DNA from: DASPKM01 sp963817075 | GTDB lineage: Bacteria; Bacteroidota; Bacteroidia; Chitinophagales; Chitinophagaceae | Reading direction: 5' to 3' | DNA length: 64,000 nucleotides | Assembly (NCBI GenBank): GCA_963817075.1 | Contig: CAWFMT010000001.1 | Span: forward strand, 124,001-188,000 | In this document: piece by piece, positions 56,364 to 63,997 of the stretch | Layout of the letters: each line of letters begins with the position of its first letter | Numbering within the stretch: position 1 is the first letter of the stretch | Translations under genes and position numbers: made by a program | Notes under the pieces: model-generated | Told to the model about the DNA's origin: nothing | What the model saw: only the letters and a program-made list of their open reading frames with translations | Databases searched by the model: none

Positions 56364-56456
56364 TTCTCTGCGTGAACTCTGCGTTCTCCGCTTCTCTTCG
56401 GTAAAGAAAATAACCGCAGGGAACAAGAGTGAAAGAGAGTTTGCAGAGAATGATAG
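56364..56456. repeat. ACCGCAGAGAACG variant pair, head to head
   Basis: TTCTCTGCGTGAACTCTGCG then TTCTCCGCTTCTCTTCGG, followed by AATAACCGCAGGGAACAAG and TTTGCAGAGAA. Two half copies in inverse orientation after the GNAT gene. Confidence 0.65.
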
Positions 56457-56513
56457 CAAAAAATTGAGATCTATCTAATATTTTGAAATCTTGCGATGAA
56501 TTAAAGTTTTATA

Positions 56514-57108
56514 ATGGTATCTAGAAACTGGATGACATTATTTCTCAGACCCTTGCTGACAATAACTTCAATTTTGTGTTTACTACCAGCGTAAGAGCTC
56601 AGCAAAGAGGGCATGAAATAATCGTGAACCTTGGCGCATCATCAGGATACGGATATCCCAGCGGACTTACTTCGACAGAAAATGGCGGCATTCCCACTTT
56701 AAATCTTCATTTTGAGAAATCAGCAGGTAGATATTTTTCGATCGGACCATATATTGCATATACCTATAGTTTTTACAAGTTTGACAATCCGCAAACTGGG
56801 TATAAAGACGTTTGGAAAGGATGGGATGTTGGAATAAGAGGTAGTTTTCATTTGGGCCCACTTATCTGAAGAATGAGAAAGCTGATATATACCTTACTGC
56901 ATTCACTTGCTATATAACTCGCTCACTTCAATATGACAAATCGAATATTTATAGAAACAGTTTGAATTACAGTGTTGATGATTTCCTTGCAGGTGGATTA
57001 ATTGGTTTCAGGTATATGTTGTCCAATAAATTTGGTCTTTATGCCGAGGCAGGAATCTCAAAAAAGTTTTTTATGGGAGGAGGGATTAGTTATTCAATAT
57101 TGAAATAG
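56514..57108 (+). pseudogene. Outer-membrane beta-barrel protein, two frameshifts
   Basis: About 195 residues if repaired. Frame one from 56514 (or 56532) gives a signal peptide (MTLFLRPLLTITSILCLLPA). After an indel near 56580-56592 frame two reads SVRAQQRGHEIIVNLGASSG through SIGPYIAYTYSFYKFDNP to GWDVGIRGSFHLGP. After a second indel in GGGCCC (56854-56859) frame three reads TYLKNEKADIYLTAFTCYIT through LIGFRYMLSNKFGLYAEAG to MGGGISYSILK and a stop at 57106-57108. Alternating hydrophobic strands with aromatic girdles and a terminal strand identify a small porin-like barrel. Function unknown. Confidence 0.8.
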
Positions 57109-57130
57109 TCCATACTGCTTATGGCTTATT

Positions 57131-57213
57131 TTAAGCGCCAGGAAACAAAGACGCAAGGGAACGCAAGGAATTCTTTGCGTAAACTTTCGTCGTTGCGCCC
57201 TTTGCGGTAAAAT
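57131..57213. repeat. TTAACCGC family copy nearly identical to 61117-61182
   Basis: Shares an identical 26-base stretch starting GGGAACGCAAGGAATTC with the copy at 61117-61182, and the same TTTGCGGTAAAATTC end continuing into CACGA heptamers. The similarity suggests recent copying of the composite unit. Confidence 0.8.
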
Positions 57214-57336
57214 TCTTCTCACGATTCACGACTCATCCCCACATCATAAATGTCAATCGTGTTGACTGCTGCATTATTTATCTTGTCCTCCGGCGAATAA
57301 AACCTTATTACCAAAACAGTTACGGCTATGTCTTCC

Positions 57337-57350
57337 ACCCTGACAGGGTC
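57337..57350. repeat. Solitary ACCCTGACAGGGT palindrome
   Basis: Same core as the 20-bp tandem array at 24708-24870, here as a single copy. Confidence 0.7.
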
Positions 57351-57445
57351 AGGCTATAATTTTGTAATTTCCCATTGCCCGGCTGGTTAGCCGCGGAACC
57401 TCAACAATAATAATCAACTGCTTCTTATTCTAACATTAAAAGAAT

Positions 57446-60400
57446 ATGGTCAATTATCGTGCTTTTTTAATCATTCAATTACTATTGATCCTTGGGTCTG
57501 TGTCTGCATCAGCACAGAATATCACTGATACCCGCCTGCTTTGGCAACCTGCTATCAGCAAAAATCTAATCGCCTTCATCTATGCTGAAGACCTATGGGT
57601 AGCCAACAGAGATGGATCCTATCCGAGACGAATTACAGTTAGTGAAGGATCGGAATCAAATCCGGTATTTTCTCCCGATGGTACTATAATCGCTTTCACC
57701 GCGCAGTACGACGGGAACCAAGACGTCTTTGTAGTACCTGCAACCGGTGGCGTGCCCAAAAGACTTACCTGGCATCCCGGAGCAGATCTTGTCCGCGACT
57801 TTTCACCAGACGGGAAACATGTACTTTTCGCATCCCAACGTAACACCCACACCATTCGTCATTTTCAGTTATATACTGTGAACATATCGACCGGTGCTGA
57901 AAATCAATTAGAGATTCCCAATGCTTTTTGGGCTTCCTACAGTCCTGACGGAGGCAGCATTGCCTACACTACACTTCTCGACAGGTTTGATCAGTGGAAA
58001 AATTACCGGGGAGGTACCATGTCACGTATATGGATTTATGACGCCAAATCGCATAATGTAACGGAAATACCAAAGCCCAAAAGTGGAAGCAATGATTCGA
58101 AACCTGTGTGGAAAGGAAATAAAGTTTATTTCCGTAGCGACCGCGATGGAGAATTTAATATATATAGTTACGACATCGTTAACAAATCGGTGAACCAAAT
58201 CAGCAAATTCAGGGAGTTTCCTGTTTCAAGTCTGGAAGGAACAACAGATGATATCATTTTTTCTCAGGGCGGGTACCTGAGTATTTATAATTTATCATCT
58301 AACAATATTTCAAGAATGAAAATTGGTATAGGCGCGGATTTACTTGACCAGCGGACCAGATATGTAAAAGGAGATCAGTACATCCGCAATGCCGATATTT
58401 CACCATCAGGAGCGCGGGTGGTCATGGATTACCGCGGTGATATCGTCACGTTGCCCGCTCAAAAAGGCGATGTTTTTAATCTTACCAATACACCCGGTGT
58501 CCATGAAAAAGAACCAGCCTGGTCACCTGATGGCAGGTTCATTGCTTACTTTAGTGATGCATCAGGTGAATATGAACTTCATATAAAAAACCAGGAGGGA
58601 GGCACTAACCCAAAAACGATTAAACTAACTGGTTCAGGATTTTACGCTAATATCCATTGGTCTCCTGATAGTAAAAAGCTCGCCTTTGTAGATAATGGGC
58701 GCCGGCTTTATGTAACAAACCTTAACTCGGGTATTACCATCAAAATAGCTGAAGATGCTTCGTACGTCCCCGGTGCATTCAGGGACCTGTTTGGCAGTTG
58801 GTCTGCGGATGGAAATTTCATTTCTTATACAACAATCACAGAAACAAATTTTGAACGCGCATGGGTTTACTCATTGTCAGAAAGCAGATCATTTCCTATT
58901 ACGGATGCTTTATCCAATGTAACAGAACCGACCTTCGATCCATCGGGCAAATATTTGTACCTGCTTGCCAGTACAGACGCAGGTCCTGTTGTAAATTGGT
59001 TTGACCAATCCAATCAGGATATGGAAGCTACTAATGCCATTTACCTGATAACCCTGCAAAAATCAGTGCCATCACCTTTTGCAAAAGAAAATGAAACAGA
59101 AGAAATAAAAGATACCACAGCCAGCAAAGCATCTTATAAGGCTGATTCGAATCGCAGCAAAATAATAATAGATTGGGAAGGCATACAAAACAGAATTGTT
59201 CCGTTTCCTATTGCAAAAGGACGGTACAGATCATTAGCTGTTGTTAAGGAAGGTGAGCTTTTTTATCTTTCTGCGGCTCCGCACGGCGCGACATCTACCG
59301 TGCTGAACATGTATAGCTTTAAGAAAAGAAAAGAAGAAACTATAATGCCTGCAGATGGATTTATCATTTCAGCGAAAGGTGAAAAAACCTTATTCGTAAC
59401 AAAGGGTAAATGGGGTATTTCGTCTACTGCACAGAAGCCTATTCCTGAGTTGATGCTGAATACTTCTTCATTGCAGGTAAAAATTTCACCCAAGGATGAA
59501 TGGAAGAATATTTTCAACGAAGCATGGAGGGTGAACCGTGATTATTTTTATGACCCGAATATGCATGGCGTCAATTGGGCGGCCATGAGGAAAAAATATG
59601 AAGCTTTATTACCTGATCTCGCCAGCACAAATGATCTATACCGGATCATGACATGGATGTTCAGCGAACTATCTGTAGGCCATCATCGTTTCACAGCTAT
59701 GGGCGACAGACGTGTGAATCCTGATTTTGTTCCTGGTGGCTTGTTAGGGGCAGATTTTGAAATCAGTAATAATCGTTATCGTATCAAAAAAATTTATGGT
59801 GGTTTAAACTGGACGCCGGATCTAAGGTCGCCCCTTACTGAACCGGGTGTAAATGTGCAGGTAGGTGATTATATTTTGGCTGTTAATGGAGAAGAGGTGA
59901 CCGCCGACAAAAACTTTTACAGCTATTTTGAAAACACAGCCGAGAAAATTGTCACTCTTACGGTGGCTTCATCAGCCAACGGCAATAATCAGCGGAATGT
60001 AAAAGTGGTGCCTGTGTCCAGTGAACTTGCATTGCGTAACCGTGACTGGGTAGAAGGAAATATAAGAAAAGTGAATGAGGCTACGAACGGACAGGTGGCT
60101 TACGTATATGTACCGAATACTGCAGCAGAGGGTCACGAATACTTCAAAAGATATTTTTTCCCTCAGGCTAATAAAGCCGCGATTATCATTGACGAGAGAT
60201 TCAATGGTGGCGGACAGCTAGCGGACTATTACATTGATTTGCTGAAACGTCCTTTGCAGTCGTACTGGAAATACCGGTATGGAAGAGATCAAAAAGCACC
60301 TAATGCTTCTATACCAGGACCGAAAGTGATGATAATAGATGAAACAGCGGGATCGGGTGGTGATTACCTTCCTTATCTTTTTCGTCAGGCAAAACTCGGT

Positions 60401-60694
60401 ACACTTGTGGGTAAAACCACATGGGGCGGATTGGTAGGCATATTAGGGTACCCTGAGTTTATTGATGGAGGAATTGTTACAGCTCCCAATCTTGCTTTTT
60501 TCGATGAGAATGGGTTTGGAATTGAAAATGTAGGCACTGCACCCGATGTAGAAGTAGAGCAATTGCCATCAGAAGTAATTAAAGGTCATGACCCGCAACT
60601 TGAAAAGGCTATTCAGATAATATTGCAGGAACTGAAAAATAATCCGCCAAAAAAAGCCCCTTTGCCGCAATTTCCAATTAAGGTGAGGCAATAA
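57446..60694 (+). CDS. Tricorn-type S41 family protease
   Basis: Large exported serine protease of 1,082 residues with a signal peptide (IIQLLLILGSVSASAQ). Two N-terminal propellers with PD40 strands (NPVFSPDGTIIAFTAQ, EPAWSPDGRFIAYFSD, IHWSPDSKKLAFVD) lead to the C1 domain with His in ELSVGHHRFTAM (about residue 746), a PDZ-like domain (VNVQVGDYILAVNGEEVTAD) and the C2 catalytic domain with Ser in DETAGSGGDYLPYL (about residue 970). Positions agree well with the archaeal tricorn His746/Ser965. The presence of a signal peptide means it works outside the cytoplasm, unlike the archaeal enzyme. Neighbouring repeats do not interrupt it. Confidence 0.95.
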   Translation: MVNYRAFLIIQLLLILGSVSASAQNITDTRLLWQPAISKNLIAFIYAEDLWVANRDGSYPRRITVSEGSESNPVFSPDGTIIAFTAQYDGNQDVFVVPATGGVPKRLTWHPGADLVRDFSPDGKHVLFASQRNTHTIRHFQLYTVNISTGAENQLEIPNAFWASYSPDGGSIAYTTLLDRFDQWKNYRGGTMSRIWIYDAKSHNVTEIPKPKSGSNDSKPVWKGNKVYFRSDRDGEFNIYSYDIVNKSVNQISKFREFPVSSLEGTTDDIIFSQGGYLSIYNLSSNNISRMKIGIGADLLDQRTRYVKGDQYIRNADISPSGARVVMDYRGDIVTLPAQKGDVFNLTNTPGVHEKEPAWSPDGRFIAYFSDASGEYELHIKNQEGGTNPKTIKLTGSGFYANIHWSPDSKKLAFVDNGRRLYVTNLNSGITIKIAEDASYVPGAFRDLFGSWSADGNFISYTTITETNFERAWVYSLSESRSFPITDALSNVTEPTFDPSGKYLYLLASTDAGPVVNWFDQSNQDMEATNAIYLITLQKSVPSPFAKENETEEIKDTTASKASYKADSNRSKIIIDWEGIQNRIVPFPIAKGRYRSLAVVKEGELFYLSAAPHGATSTVLNMYSFKKRKEETIMPADGFIISAKGEKTLFVTKGKWGISSTAQKPIPELMLNTSSLQVKISPKDEWKNIFNEAWRVNRDYFYDPNMHGVNWAAMRKKYEALLPDLASTNDLYRIMTWMFSELSVGHHRFTAMGDRRVNPDFVPGGLLGADFEISNNRYRIKKIYGGLNWTPDLRSPLTEPGVNVQVGDYILAVNGEEVTADKNFYSYFENTAEKIVTLTVASSANGNNQRNVKVVPVSSELALRNRDWVEGNIRKVNEATNGQVAYVYVPNTAAEGHEYFKRYFFPQANKAAIIIDERFNGGGQLADYYIDLLKRPLQSYWKYRYGRDQKAPNASIPGPKVMIIDETAGSGGDYLPYLFRQAKLGTLVGKTTWGGLVGILGYPEFIDGGIVTAPNLAFFDENGFGIENVGTAPDVEVEQLPSEVIKGHDPQLEKAIQIILQELKNNPPKKAPLPQFPIKVRQ

Positions 60695-60771
60695 GGGGCA
60701 GTGAACCCATTAAAAGAAAATGGATGAAAAGATTATCTAAATATTTAACATAATGCCCTAAACGTAGATTT

Positions 60772-61110
60772 ATGATTAACGGAGCTCACTCAATTATTTA
60801 TAGTTCTAATCCTGAGGCTGATCGTGATTTTTTCAAAGATGTACTAAAGCTCTCAAATGTAGATGTTGGCAATGGCTGGCTGATCTTTGGCCTTCCACCT
60901 TCAGAGCTAGCTGTACACCCAACAACTACAGGGACAGAACATGAACTCTACCTAATGTGTGAAAACATTAATGATTTCATCAAGGCGATGGAAGAAAAAG
61001 GAATAAGCTGCAGCCCGGCAGACGACCAGGGTTGGGGTATTTTAACTCAACTTACACTGCCGGGAGGTGGAATGCTTGGAGTTTATCAGCCAAGACATGC
61101 ACGCCCATAA
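60772..61110 (+). CDS. VOC family (glyoxalase/bleomycin resistance fold) protein
   Basis: Small cytoplasmic VOC-fold protein of 112 residues: NGAHSIIYSSNPEADRDFFKD begins the first beta-alpha-beta unit, HELYLMCENINDFIKAMEEK the second, and GGGMLGVYQPRHARP is the last strand. A metal-binding His early and Glu/His later are possible but not certain. Function cannot be assigned beyond the fold; dioxygenase, isomerase and drug-binding roles all occur in the family. It is followed by a composite repeat. Confidence 0.85.
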   Translation: MINGAHSIIYSSNPEADRDFFKDVLKLSNVDVGNGWLIFGLPPSELAVHPTTTGTEHELYLMCENINDFIKAMEEKGISCSPADDQGWGILTQLTLPGGGMLGVYQPRHARP

Positions 61111-61116
61111 ATAAAT

Positions 61117-61182
61117 TTAACCGCCAGGGAACGCAAGGAATTCTTTGCGTAACCTGGCGTCTTTGCGCCTTTGCGGTAAAAT
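61117..61182. repeat. TTAACCGC palindrome family, full copy
   Basis: TTAACCGCCAGGGAACGC at the left and GTCTTTGCGCCTTTGCGGTA at the right. Near-identical to 57131-57213. Confidence 0.8.
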
Positions 61183-61188
61183 TCTTCT

Positions 61189-61224
61189 CACGACTCACGA
61201 CTCACGACTCACGACTCACGATCT
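61189..61224. repeat. CACGACT heptamer tandem repeat
   Basis: Four consecutive CACGACT units (CTCACGACTCACGACTCACG and on) directly after the palindrome copy. Read on the minus strand each unit contains TGA. Confidence 0.9.
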
Positions 61225-61225
61225 C

Positions 61226-61260
61226 ACCGCAGAGAACATGAGAACGCAGAGTAGCGCGGA
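61226..61260. repeat. ACCGCAGAGAACA variant, half copy
   Basis: ACCGCAGAGAACATGAGAAC then GCAGAGTAGCGCGGAGG. Followed by a TTTTTCA heptamer array. Confidence 0.6.
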
Positions 61261-61275
61261 GGTGGAACCTCTTGA

Positions 61276-61310
61276 TTTACATTTTTCATTTTTCATTTTT
61301 CATTTTTACT
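61276..61310. repeat. TTTTTCA heptamer tandem repeat
   Basis: Units TTTACAT, TTTTCAT repeated and TTTTTAC, upstream of the second VOC gene. Confidence 0.8.
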
Positions 61311-61343
61311 TCGCGTCTTTGCTGACCGACAAAATAGAAAATC

Positions 61344-61715
61344 ATGAAATTCTTATTTCTCAGACCAATGATCTGGTCAGATAAATTTCAGGAGACGATT
61401 GATTTTTATACAGACACCCTGAAATTTACATTGAGGGATCAAAATGATGATTGGGGATGGGCATCTTTGGAAAAAGATGGAGTAGCTTTAATGCTGGCCA
61501 GGCCAAATGAACACACTCCTTTTGAGAAACCTACTTTCACTGGCAGTTTTTACTTTAATACTGATAATGTGGACGAGCTCTGGGAATATATCAAAGACAA
61601 AGCAAGAATCTGTTATGAAATCGAAAACTTCGAATGGAAAATGAGGGAGTTCGCGATTTATGACAACAATGGGTACATACTTCAATTTGGGCAAAGTTTA
61701 GAAAACGTATCTTAA
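61344..61715 (+). CDS. VOC family protein (bleomycin-resistance-like)
   Basis: VOC-fold protein of 123 residues. FQETIDFYTDTLKFTLRDQN begins the first module, WGWASLEKDGVALMLARPN follows, and the second module is SFYFNTDNVDELWEYIKDK to REFAIYDNNGYILQFGQ. The last strand has the Glu/Gln position that binds metal in enzymatic members replaced by Gln, so it may be a binding protein. The ATG at 61344 gives a typical start (MKFLFLRPMIWSD). Separated from the first VOC gene only by repeats; the two may be ancient duplicates, though sequence similarity is low. Confidence 0.87.
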   Translation: MKFLFLRPMIWSDKFQETIDFYTDTLKFTLRDQNDDWGWASLEKDGVALMLARPNEHTPFEKPTFTGSFYFNTDNVDELWEYIKDKARICYEIENFEWKMREFAIYDNNGYILQFGQSLENVS

Positions 61716-61717
61716 AG

Positions 61718-61799
61718 ATTAACCGCCAAGTCGCAAGGACGCAAGGTTAGGCGAAGAGTTCCTGGCGTTACCTTGCACCTTTGTTTCATGGCGGTTAAA
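61718..61799. repeat. TTAACCGC palindrome family, full hairpin copy
   Basis: GATTAACCGCCAAGTCGCAA on the left and CACCTTTGTTTCATGGCGGT then TAA on the right, with an inner CCTGGCGTTACCTTGC. Complete copy in the gap before the duplicated-domain gene. Confidence 0.8.
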
Positions 61800-61821
61800 G
61801 TTTCTAATTAAACCAGGGAAT

Positions 61822-62649
61822 ATGAAAATTGCAGTCACTTTTCTATTTATTCCCCTGATCGTGTTTTGCTCAGGAGGAAAAGCTAAGATTTTCACTGGAA
61901 GTACTCCTGCTGATCCCGAGGTCAAAACTTTCCTGGGAATCCCGCTGGCAGATTCCATTGATTTCATAAGATGGAAACTAACACTTGAGGATGATCATTA
62001 CCATTTGAGTTGTAATTATGGGATTGGCAAACCAAATACCAATGGTTTTATTGACGGAGGCAAAACAGTTGAATTAACCGGGGAATTAAAAAAAGAGAAA
62101 AATTATTACAGACTTCGCAATGGCAATAATTCCTTGTCGATCGCGCAACTTAATGATGATCTCATTCACCTTATGAATGAGAACGATGCACTTCTTGTAG
62201 GAAATGGAGGTTGGAGCTATACTCTCAATAATATCGCACCCATTCATTTGGATGATGTTACTCTTTTATCCTCTCCTACTCAGATAAAGGATTCAATTGA
62301 ATTTGAAGGACGTACTCCTTGCGGAATTCCTGGTGTGGTCGCTCCGGGAACTGAATGCTATAAATTAAAATGGCTTATCGTTCTATATCCCGGTTCTGAA
62401 AAAAGTGAGTCAGGCAACTTCAAAATTTTAGGTACGCCATATCGTTCAGAGGGTGTGAAAACCGGAACATGGAGGATCAATACCGGCAAAAACGGTAGGA
62501 CAATTTACCAGTTGAATGATAAAGCTGGAAAAGCATTTTTGTATCTGCTAAAACTTGATGAGCATGTACTTGTTTTCACCGATGCTGAAGGAAAATTGTT
62601 GGTAGGAGATGAAGATTTCAGCTATACGATGAATAGGAGAACGAAGTGA
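61822..62649 (+). CDS. Exported hypothetical protein with internal duplication (NlpE-like)
   Basis: 275 residues with a signal peptide (AVTFLFIPLIVFCSGGKA). Cys16 could be a lipobox Cys (IVFC). The protein consists of two similar halves of about 115 residues. Half one runs FTGSTPADPEVKTFLGIPL to LLVGNGGWSYTLN; half two runs FEGRTPCGIPGVVAPGTECY to LLVGDEDFSYTMNR. Shared positions include F-x-G-x-TP, an I/KW-x-L strand, a TG-x-W or TG strand, and the LLVG-x-x-x-x-YT-x-N end. The pattern resembles NlpE/copper-homeostasis-like beta barrels of Bacteroidota, but the function is not known. The stop is followed by GTTTGATT octamers. Confidence 0.8.
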   Translation: MKIAVTFLFIPLIVFCSGGKAKIFTGSTPADPEVKTFLGIPLADSIDFIRWKLTLEDDHYHLSCNYGIGKPNTNGFIDGGKTVELTGELKKEKNYYRLRNGNNSLSIAQLNDDLIHLMNENDALLVGNGGWSYTLNNIAPIHLDDVTLLSSPTQIKDSIEFEGRTPCGIPGVVAPGTECYKLKWLIVLYPGSEKSESGNFKILGTPYRSEGVKTGTWRINTGKNGRTIYQLNDKAGKAFLYLLKLDEHVLVFTDAEGKLLVGDEDFSYTMNRRTK

Positions 62650-62652
62650 GAG

Positions 62653-62685
62653 GTTTGATTGTTTGATTGTTTCCATGTTTAATCT
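62653..62685. repeat. GTTTGATT octamer array
   Basis: Units GTTTGATT, GTTTGATT, GTTTCCAT, GTTTAATC right after the preceding stop. Same family as 51121-51151. Confidence 0.7.
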
Positions 62686-62695
62686 AGGGATTCAT

Positions 62696-62723
62696 AAAAA
62701 AAGATCCCTCAAATTTGAGGGAC
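62696..62723 (-). terminator. Rho-independent terminator after PQQ dehydrogenase gene
   Basis: TCCCTCAAATTTGAGGGA is a perfect palindrome; on the minus strand it is followed by CTTTTTTT. It lies 36-63 bp after the dehydrogenase stop at 62759. Confidence 0.88.
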
Positions 62724-62758
62724 CTAATTCGTGTAATTCGTTATAATTCGAGTAATTG
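62724..62758. repeat. TAATTCGTG short tandem repeat
   Basis: Units TAATTCGTG, TAATTCGTTA, TAATTCGAG, TAATTG between the terminator and the dehydrogenase stop. Related ACACGAAT units are at about 2957-2988. Confidence 0.6.
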
Positions 62759-63997
62759 TTATTTCTTATAGATCCGGTAAAGCCTGCCTCCATCGGTTAC
62801 TGCATACAATGCACCATCCTTGCCTTGTGTGATATCCCTGAACCGTTGTCCTTCGCCTTCTAACAAACGCTCCTCACCTACAACCCTGTTATTGTTAATC
62901 ACCAGGCGAGCAATATGAATACTGCTGAGACCCGAGATAAATAAGTTGTTTTTCCATTCTGGCATGCTGTCACTGTTGTAGAATGTCATTCCGCTGGGAG
63001 AAAGAACTGGATCCCAATAGTAAACTGGTTGTTCCATACCTTCCTTTTGGGTAATACCGTCTCCAACCTTTTCACCACTGTATTCGAGACCATAAGTAAT
63101 GGTGGGCCAGCCATAATTTTTTCCTGGCTGAATTAGATTTATTTCATCACCGCCTCGAGGACCGAATTCATTATTCCAGAGATCACCAGTTACAGGATGA
63201 AATGCCAGACCTTGAACATTTCTATGACCATAAGAATATATTTCAGGTCTTGCCCCGGCTTTTCCTATAAAAGGATTACCTGCAGCAGGTTGACCATCCT
63301 TGGTGATGCGAACAATTTTACCATAGCCTGAATTCAGATCCTGCGCCTGAGGCCTTGTGACCTTGTCTGAACGTTCTCCTGTGCTTACTATAACATTGCC
63401 GGATTTGTCAATAAGTATGCGGCCTCCATAATGCATTCCATTCTTAAATGCAGGAGTGGCGCGATAGATGACCTTGACATTTTCCATTTTTTTATAATCA
63501 GCGGAAAGGGTTCCCTTGGCTGCTGAAGTCAGACTTCCCCCATCAACATTTTCTGAAAAAGCCCAGTACACCATTCTATTTGAGGAAAATTGTGGATCAA
63601 GCGTAAGACCGAGTAATCCTCCTTGTCCCGAAGAATTGACAGCAGGAATTCCTTCAATGGGAGCACCGATTTCACCATTCGTGGTCACAATCCGCATCGT
63701 TCCACCTTTTTCATTTACCAGTAAACGTCCATCAGGTAACATTTTAACGGCCCATGGGTTCTTGAGGTCACTTGTGATGATTTTGCCCTCATAGGCTGTC
63801 TTGCTTTTTACACCGGCAATTCTTGTTTGGCCTGGAAATGCTGGTTTATAATTTGTGTTGGGCGCTTTCGTTTCTACAGGATTATTGCCCTGGGCGTTAG
63901 AATCCGGAGCGGAAGCCGTTGATTCATTTGGCACCTGAGATCCGCATGAGTAAAGGAAAAAAGATACTGCTATCAGGGGCATTGAGAGTCTAGACAT
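62759..63997 (-). CDS. PQQ-dependent sugar dehydrogenase (GSDH family) lipoprotein
   Basis: Periplasmic or outer-membrane lipoprotein of 412 residues with lipobox LYSC (Cys at residue 18) and a low-complexity linker. The GSDH/YliI beta-propeller (PF07995) shows DLKNPWAVKMLPDGRLLVNE, GQGGLLGLTLDPQF, the block SYGHRNVQGLAFHP and WNNEFGPRGGDEINLI followed by GKNYGWPTITYG. The usual EHGP is EFGP here, an allowed family variant. It would oxidise aldose sugars to lactones using PQQ; no PQQ biosynthesis gene is in the window. The start at 63997 is near the window edge but complete. Confidence 0.93.
   Translation of the reverse strand: MSRLSMPLIAVSFFLYSCGSQVPNESTASAPDSNAQGNNPVETKAPNTNYKPAFPGQTRIAGVKSKTAYEGKIITSDLKNPWAVKMLPDGRLLVNEKGGTMRIVTTNGEIGAPIEGIPAVNSSGQGGLLGLTLDPQFSSNRMVYWAFSENVDGGSLTSAAKGTLSADYKKMENVKVIYRATPAFKNGMHYGGRILIDKSGNVIVSTGERSDKVTRPQAQDLNSGYGKIVRITKDGQPAAGNPFIGKAGARPEIYSYGHRNVQGLAFHPVTGDLWNNEFGPRGGDEINLIQPGKNYGWPTITYGLEYSGEKVGDGITQKEGMEQPVYYWDPVLSPSGMTFYNSDSMPEWKNNLFISGLSSIHIARLVINNNRVVGEERLLEGEGQRFRDITQGKDGALYAVTDGGRLYRIYKK

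Larger units (their letters stand above)
57109..57445. other. Intergenic region with repeats before tricorn gene
   Basis: A palindrome copy (57131-57213), a short CACGATT/CACGACT stretch (57218-57234) and a lone ACCCTGACAGGGT palindrome (57337-57349). A weak CGGCT/AGCCG hairpin is at 57380-57393. No gene recognised. Confidence 0.6.

Noticed and set aside
57446..60694. Tricorn gene as recently acquired island
   Set aside because: Slightly different texture, but no integrase, tRNA or flanking direct repeats; cannot support transfer by eye.
61189..61224. CACGACT repeats as a CRISPR or origin iteron array
   Set aside because: Units are contiguous 7-mers without spacers, no cas genes and no replication gene nearby.
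61145..61384. 79-codon ORF with LHFSFFIFHFYF
   Set aside because: Hydrophobic stretch is only the TTTTTCA heptamer repeat; overlaps repeats and the next VOC gene start.
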